Assembly (NCBI GenBank): GCA_045636545.1
Contig: JAZTXR010000105.1
Span: 1-46,132 of the forward strand
DNA: 46,132 bases
Direction of reading: 5' to 3'
DNA from: HGM04593 sp045636545
GTDB lineage: Bacteria > Bacteroidota > Bacteroidia > Bacteroidales > Bacteroidaceae
In this document: piece after piece, positions 41,773-46,132 of the stretch
How positions within the stretch are numbered: position 1 is the stretch's first letter
Layout: every line of letters starts with the position of its first letter
Program-made: the position numbers and the translations under genes
The notes under the pieces: generated by a model
Database searches by the model: none
What the model saw: the letters and a program-made list of their open reading frames with translations, nothing else
What the model was told of the DNA's origin: nothing

Positions 41773-42504
41773 TCAATTCACAAAGACACAGTCGAAATAC
41801 TCCTCAAATATTGCCCTTGCCTCGTCGAGCTGTTGGGGAGTATTCTCCTTGACACCTTTGAGCTTGTACTCCATGCCAAGAGGCTCGTATTTGTGTGCGC
41901 CAAGGGTGTGATAGGGCAACACCTCGATGCGCTTTATCATATCATATTCCTTGAAGTGCTCACCAAGAGTGCGTATATCCTCCTCGAAGGCGCTGTAGCC
42001 CTGCACAAGAACATAACGCAACCAGAACGGGTGACCATTATCCTGCAACCACTTAGCAGTCTTCAATGTCTGCTCGTTGCTGCGCTCAGTGAGGGTTTTA
42101 TGACGTTCGGGGTTGACCTGCTTTACATCGAGCATCACCAGGTCGACGATAGAGAGGAGCTCCTCGACATCGCTGTTCCAGATGCTGCCGTTGGTGTCAA
42201 GGCAAACGTGTATCCCCTGTTCGTGCAGGCGCTTTACTAACGGAACAAGTGCCTTTGCCTGGAATGTGGGCTCGCCACCGCTGAAAGTGACACCGCCACG
42301 CTTGCCAAAGAACGGTTTCTCGTTCATTGCCATGCGTACGATATCCTCAATGTCGGTCAACTTGCTCTCGCCCTTGGGGTCGATAGTATCGGGGTTGGCA
42401 CAATAGAGGCAACGGAAGTTACATCCCTGCAAAAAGACTACAAGGCGCAGGCCCGGACCATCGAATGTGCCCAAAGATTCGTATGAATGTACTCTGATAT
42501 CCAT
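41773..42504 (-). CDS. pflA: Pyruvate formate-lyase activating enzyme
   Basis: This is a 243-residue radical SAM protein from ATG 42504 (MDIRVHSYESLGTFDGPG, the family-typical start). The upstream extension to 42555 lacks family sequence. The iron-sulphur cluster cysteines are C28, C32 and C35 in GCNFRCLYC. It also has FSGGEPTFQ and the SAM-binding CLDTNGS. It installs the glycyl radical on PflB under anaerobic conditions. The gene lies 69 bases downstream of pflB in the same direction, the usual arrangement. Confidence 0.95.
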   Translation of the reverse strand: MDIRVHSYESLGTFDGPGLRLVVFLQGCNFRCLYCANPDTIDPKGESKLTDIEDIVRMAMNEKPFFGKRGGVTFSGGEPTFQAKALVPLVKRLHEQGIHVCLDTNGSIWNSDVEELLSIVDLVMLDVKQVNPERHKTLTERSNEQTLKTAKWLQDNGHPFWLRYVLVQGYSAFEEDIRTLGEHFKEYDMIKRIEVLPYHTLGAHKYEPLGMEYKLKGVKENTPQQLDEARAIFEEYFDCVFVN

Positions 42505-42573
42505 GGTATTTGTTTTGCAAAAATAGGCCGGCCATAAAAGCCAGCCTATTTTCATTGAACATTATAATGTTGA

Positions 42574-44808
42574 TTACATGCGCTCGTGGAAAGAACGTGA
42601 GATAACCTCAAGCTGGTGCTCACGGCTCAAGCGGATGAAGTTCACAGCGTAGCCCGATACACGGATTGTGAGCTGTGGATACTTCTCGGGGTGCTCCATT
42701 GCATCCATCAACATCTCGCGGTTCAGAACGTTCACGTTCAGGTGGTGAGCACCCTTGGTGAAGTAACCGTCCATCAAAGTGATGAGGTTCTCAACGCGTG
42801 TCTCCTGGTCAACACCAAGTGACTTTGGAATGATTGAGAATGTGTTACTGATACCGTCCTGTGAGTCGCGGTAACGCAACTTTGCAACAGAACTGAGTGA
42901 TGCAACAGCACCGTTCTTGTCACGTCCGTGCATTGGGTTGGCACCCGGAGCGAAAGCAACACCCTTGGCGCGACCGTCAGGAGTAGCACCGGTCTTCTTA
43001 CCGTACATCACGTTAGATGTGATGGTGAGCAGTGACAATGTAGGCTGTGCGTTCTTGTAGACTGGGTGCTTCTTGAGCTCCTCGCTGAAGAAGTATACCA
43101 AGTCGATACCAAGGTGGTCAACACGGTCGTCGTCATTACCGAAGCATGGGAACTCGTTCGCGATGTCGAATGACTCGGTCAAGCCAAGCTCGTTGCGCTT
43201 AACTGTCACCTTACCATACTTGATGGCAGAGAGCGAGTCGATTGCGATAGAAAGACCGGCAACACCGTATGCAAGGTTGATGGCTGGGTCGGTGTCGATG
43301 AACGCCATCTGTGCCTTCTCATAGTAGTACTTGTCGTGCATGTAGTGGATGATGTTCATTGAGTCGTTGTAGACACGTGCAATCTCAGTGAGCACCTTCT
43401 TGTAGTTAGCAAGAACCTCCTCATAGTTGAGAACGTCGCCCTCGAGTACAGGAATATCCTTAACCACTACAGTACCTGTGTTCTCGCAACGGCCACCGTT
43501 GATAGCAAGCAACAGAGCCTTTGCAAGGTTACAGCGTGCACCGAAGAACTGAATCTGACGGCCGATAGCCTGGTAAGACACGCAGCATGCGATACCGTAG
43601 TCGTCGCACTCGCGGACCTCACGCATCAGAGTATCGTTCTCATACTGAACTGATGATGTGTCGATAGACACCTTTGCGCAGAACTCCTTGAAGCCCTCGG
43701 GAAGCTCGTGGCTCCACAGCACAGTCATGTTAGGCTCTGGTGAGGGACCGAGGTTGTAGAGTGTCTGCAAGAAGCGGAATGAAGTCTTTGTAACCTTTGT
43801 ACGGCCATCGTTAAAGCGACCACCGATAGACTCTGTCACCCATGTAGGGTCACCGGCGAAGAGGTCGTTGTAAGACTGCATACGCAAGTGGCGGACCATA
43901 CGCAACTTGATAACGAACTGGTCGATGAGCTCCTGTGCGAATGTCTCGTCGATGTTGCCATTGTCAAGGTCGTACTGGATATAGATATCGAGGAATGAAG
44001 AAACGTTACCGAGTGACATTGCAGCACCATCCTGCTCCTTAACGGCAGCAAGGTATGCCATATATGTCCACTGAACAGCCTCCTGAGCGCTTGTAGCAGG
44101 ACGAGAAAGGTCGAGGCCATAGTACTCGCCAAGAACCTTAATCTCCTTCAAAGCCTTGATCTGCTCAGCAACCTCCTCGCGGAGACGGATTGTGTGCTCG
44201 GTCATCGGGCTAACCAATCCCTTCAAATCGGCCTGCTTAGCCTCGATAAGACGGTCAAGACCATAGAGGGCAAGACGACGGTAGTCACCGATTATACGAC
44301 CACGCGCATAGTTATCGGGCAGACCGGTAAGGAAGCCCAAAGAACGGTACATACGAATCTCCTCGTTGTATGCATCGAACACACCGTCGTTGTGAGTCTT
44401 GCGGTAGTGATAGAAGATATCCTTTACTTTCTCGTCAACGGGAACACCGTTCTCGAGACAAGCCTTCTCAACAACCTTGATACCACCGAAAGGCTTGATG
44501 GCACGTTTCAGCAACTCATCGGTCTGCAAACCGACAATAAGCTCATTCTCCTTGTCGATGTAACCAGCCTTGTGCGATGTGATAGTAGAAACAGTCTTGT
44601 TGTCCAAAGCACGCACACCATTGTTTGCACGCTCCTCAGCAAGAGCCTTTACACACTCGCCCCAAACCTTCTTTGTTCTTTCGGTAGGACCAACCAAGAA
44701 TGAAGCATCTCCCTCATAAGGAGTGATGTTCTCGTGTACAAAGTTACCAACGTTAATCTCTTTGCTCCACAAGCCATCTTTAAAATTCAATTTCTTTTCC
44801 ATAGTCAT
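42574..44808 (-). CDS. pflB: Formate C-acetyltransferase (pyruvate formate-lyase)
   Basis: This is a 744-residue glycyl-radical enzyme converting pyruvate and CoA to acetyl-CoA and formate. The catalytic adjacent cysteines are C408-C409 (YGIACCVS). The radical glycine is G719 in RVSGYAVNF, 25 residues from the C-terminus. Length and layout match the family. The start at 44808 (MTMEKK) is used here; ATG 44802 is equally possible. A perfect -7 box lies 67 bases upstream, and pflA and a sugar acetyltransferase follow. This supports a mixed-acid-type anaerobic fermentation. Confidence 0.97.
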   Translation of the reverse strand: MTMEKKLNFKDGLWSKEINVGNFVHENITPYEGDASFLVGPTERTKKVWGECVKALAEERANNGVRALDNKTVSTITSHKAGYIDKENELIVGLQTDELLKRAIKPFGGIKVVEKACLENGVPVDEKVKDIFYHYRKTHNDGVFDAYNEEIRMYRSLGFLTGLPDNYARGRIIGDYRRLALYGLDRLIEAKQADLKGLVSPMTEHTIRLREEVAEQIKALKEIKVLGEYYGLDLSRPATSAQEAVQWTYMAYLAAVKEQDGAAMSLGNVSSFLDIYIQYDLDNGNIDETFAQELIDQFVIKLRMVRHLRMQSYNDLFAGDPTWVTESIGGRFNDGRTKVTKTSFRFLQTLYNLGPSPEPNMTVLWSHELPEGFKEFCAKVSIDTSSVQYENDTLMREVRECDDYGIACCVSYQAIGRQIQFFGARCNLAKALLLAINGGRCENTGTVVVKDIPVLEGDVLNYEEVLANYKKVLTEIARVYNDSMNIIHYMHDKYYYEKAQMAFIDTDPAINLAYGVAGLSIAIDSLSAIKYGKVTVKRNELGLTESFDIANEFPCFGNDDDRVDHLGIDLVYFFSEELKKHPVYKNAQPTLSLLTITSNVMYGKKTGATPDGRAKGVAFAPGANPMHGRDKNGAVASLSSVAKLRYRDSQDGISNTFSIIPKSLGVDQETRVENLITLMDGYFTKGAHHLNVNVLNREMLMDAMEHPEKYPQLTIRVSGYAVNFIRLSREHQLEVISRSFHERM

Positions 44809-44874
44809 TTATATTATATGGTTTAAAATTCACTCCGTAACAAGGAAAGAACCTTATCCCCCCTTATTGCACTG

Positions 44875-44882
44875 CAAAGATA
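44875..44882 (-). promoter_or_regulatory. -7 box of the pflB operon
   Basis: On the minus strand TATCTTTG, followed by C, is a perfect TAnnTTTG match, with a TTTG 22 bases upstream (44905-44908) as a -33 element. It gives a leader of about 60 bases. No other feature is seen in the AT-rich remainder of the 44809-45245 gap. Confidence 0.7.
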
Positions 44883-45246
44883 ATAAATTTTGAAATAACG
44901 CACACAAATTTTCATGATATAATTACAGCAAAATATCAAATTATTTCATTTTTGTAATGATTTTATATCAAGCAAGACAAAATACGCTTTCAACAGCTTC
45001 AAAAAGGTACAAAACCGGATGGAAGAGACTAACAGGACAGAAGTAGAACCTAAACAAGACACAAAAAAGACACACAATTTTGGCACATAGCTACAGAAAT
45101 TCCCCGGCACACGCGAAGGAAACAGAACAACCAGCGAGAGAGGCAGCCCACACACCACCCGACCCGCATTAACAAGTCAAAAACTCACCTGTGACAAGAA
45201 AAAAGAAGAAAAAACCACATTTTCTTAAAAATTTTCTCCCATTTAC

Positions 45247-45277
45247 TTGCACGGTACATTTTTTTGATATACCTTTG
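45247..45277 (+). promoter_or_regulatory. Promoter of the tRNA-Ser gene
   Basis: TTG at 45247-45249 and TACCTTTG at 45270-45277 are separated by 20 bases, the canonical spacing for the Bacteroidota main sigma factor. The tRNA starts 46 bases after the -7 box. Confidence 0.75.
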
Positions 45278-45323
45278 CACCATCAAACAAGAAGAGACCA
45301 CATTCTTGTTGAAAACAAACCTT

Positions 45324-45408
45324 GGAGAGGTGGCAGAGTGGTCGATTGCACCGGTCTTGAAAACCGACGTACCGAGAGGTACCGGGGGTTCGAATCCCTC
45401 TCTCTCCG
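45324..45408 (+). tRNA. tRNA-Ser (anticodon UGA)
   Basis: This is an 85-base class II tRNA. The acceptor stem GGAGAGG pairs with TCTCTCC (45401-45407), with discriminator G at 45408. The D-arm region GGCAGAGTGGTCGATTGCACC is typical of serine tRNAs. The anticodon is TGA at 45358-45360 in the loop CTTGAAA. A long variable arm (GTACCGAGAGGTAC) and the T-arm GTTCGAATC follow. CCA is not fully encoded. It has its own promoter and a terminator hairpin. Confidence 0.96.
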
Positions 45409-45409
45409 C

Positions 45410-45456
45410 AAAAAGCGATTTAACACGTTGAAAATCAACAAGTTAAGTCGCTTTTT
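45410..45456 (+). terminator. Terminator after tRNA-Ser
   Basis: AAAAAGCGATTTAAC and GTTAAGTCGCTTTTT form a 15-bp stem with one mismatch, with a run of T at the 3' side. It starts two bases after the tRNA. Confidence 0.85.
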
Positions 45457-45479
45457 CAATTAAAACCAGGACAAAATAC

Positions 45480-45608
45480 GGCTCACCAGCAAAAGTTTTT
45501 TTTTGGGGGGGGCTAAGCAAAAAGTTTAGTCAATCTGTATAAGAAAAATTTCAAATCAGTAACACCCCTGAGTCGAGCCCCGGAAGCCTTTATCCCGCCA
45601 ACGAACAT
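45480..45608 (-). pseudogene. Remnant of an ISL3-type transposase, 3' end only
   Basis: The terminal sequence GGCTCACCAGCAAAAGTT at the left is followed on the minus strand by a frame that reads RLRGVTDLKFFLYRLTKLFA and stops at 45513. It is identical over that stretch to the transposase end at 46016-46132. Further upstream the match decays (IKASGARLRG against IKAFRAQLRG), and nothing remains of the rest of the gene. A T9G8 run separates the stop from the terminal repeat. Confidence 0.8.
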
Positions 45609-45614
45609 AAAAAA

Positions 45615-45915
45615 GCAATAATATAGCAGTTGACCCAGCAATGTCATTTTTCGGGCAAGCCCTCAACAGCACGTCCGACAGAGACAATGTTGCGAATAAG
45701 TGAGTGCAGAATCAAGTTTACCTGAATTATGCCGAGCGTGAGCAACTTCACTAAAAGTAAAGCGACGAGGAATCTCTAACAACAATATACGAGATATCTC
45801 ACGTTCAGTTAGTTCGCTACCGCTCATCGAAAACATCTTATGATTTTTTCATTAAGGTATGGTCGATATGACATCAACTAGTTTTCAGCATGTAGGCCAA
45901 CCGCTATATTACTAC
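45615..45915. mobile_element. MITE-like inverted-repeat element, copy 2
   Basis: The left end GCAATAATATAGCAGTTGAC and the reverse-complemented right end GTAGTAATATAGCGGTTGGC match each other and the ends of the element at 1569-1707. Internal blocks AACAATATACGAGATATCTC and GGTCGATATGACATC also match that copy. At 301 bases it is twice as long. The ends are embedded in A-runs and no clear target duplication can be read. It has no open reading frame. It lies between the two transposase remnants. Confidence 0.7.
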
Positions 45916-45991
45916 CTAAAAAAAAAAAAAATCAGGCGACTACCACAAACTGCCCGCCGTGCCGGTTTCTCATCAAAGTTTCACAACAAAG

Positions 45992-46132
45992 GGCTCACCT
46001 GCAAAAGTTGGGGGGCTAAGCAAAAAGTTTAGTCAATCTGTATAAGAAAAATTTCAAATCAGTAACACCTCTGAGTTGCGCTCTGAACGCTTTGATTTTA
46101 GCATTGAAGCTTTCAGCAAAAGCATTTGTGGA
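45992..46132 (-). pseudogene. 3' end of an ISL3-family (ISAon1-like) transposase with the IS end, cut by the window edge
   Basis: The minus-strand frame enters at the window edge and reads 38 residues (NAFAESFNAKIKAFRAQLRG, then VTDLKFFLYRLTKLFA) to a stop at 46016-46018. This is the highly conserved C-terminus of ISL3/ISAon1-type DDE transposases of Bacteroidota. GGCTCACCTGCAAAAGTT at 45992 is the presumed IS terminus. Whether the gene is intact lies outside the window, so it may be a functional partial gene rather than a pseudogene. Confidence 0.8.

Noticed and set aside
44946..45158. Minus-strand 70-codon frame upstream of pflB
   Set aside because: No homology pattern, no promoter, and low-complexity hydrophobic composition; treated as intergenic.

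Overview
The window looks like chromosomal DNA from a member of the Bacteroidales (Bacteroidota), probably a gut or oral commensal. Evidence for this: Bacteroidota-type promoters (TAnnTTTG -7 boxes), BspA-like leucine-rich repeat proteins, Wzi-type capsule assembly, DUF4837/DUF4922/DUF2147 proteins, the rlmN-DUF4837-pdxA gene order, and pyruvate formate-lyase fermentation. The genus cannot be settled from the sequence alone.

Layout. 1-1233: 3'-truncated BspA-like surface protein on the minus strand, with a long TG dinucleotide tract upstream. 1570-1707: small inverted-repeat element with a 9-bp target duplication. 1722-7389: signalling block (minus) made of a double-module sensor kinase lipoprotein, a response regulator and an AbgT-like membrane protein. 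7432-9737: a PepSY membrane protein carrying four flavinylation-like motifs, and a TraB/GumN protein. 9935-10411: a hotdog thioesterase (plus). 10454-24260: a twelve-gene exopolysaccharide/capsule operon read on the minus strand, in the order priming sugar transferase, SLBB export protein, Wzx flippase, acetyltransferase, Wzz, EpsG-like polymerase, CotH-type kinase, Wzi, small lipoprotein, two GT2 enzymes and one GT4 enzyme. 24462-28021: SpoIID-like protein and a GT2-DUF4922 fusion. 28191-31557: rlmN, a DUF4837 lipoprotein and pdxA (plus). 31572-34750: a tightly coupled cassette of nucleotidyltransferase, ATP-grasp enzyme, CDP-alcohol phosphotransferase and HAD phosphatase, followed by an OmpA-like protein. 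36211-38880: second BspA-like protein (minus), with a G10 tract in its promoter. 39169-41025: a DUF2147 protein and a secreted protein with an acidic linker. 41200-44808: sugar acetyltransferase, pflA and pflB (minus). 45324-45408: tRNA-Ser(UGA). 45480-46132: remnants of ISL3-type transposases and a second copy of the inverted-repeat element.

How the parts work together. The capsule operon appears to hold every class of step needed for a Wzx/Wzy-type surface polymer: priming, assembly, flipping, polymerisation, export and surface anchoring. A secreted protein kinase homologue sits inside it. Two BspA-like adhesins both have simple-sequence tracts upstream, which suggests phase-variable surface display. 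Three secreted proteins share a C-terminal tail that looks like a sorting signal. The 31.5-34.7 kb cassette looks like a pathway that makes and transfers a CDP-activated alcohol, and is the best candidate here for an undescribed biosynthetic system. The PepSY protein is a candidate multi-flavin electron carrier. A 47-nt interspersed repeat lies just upstream of several start codons.
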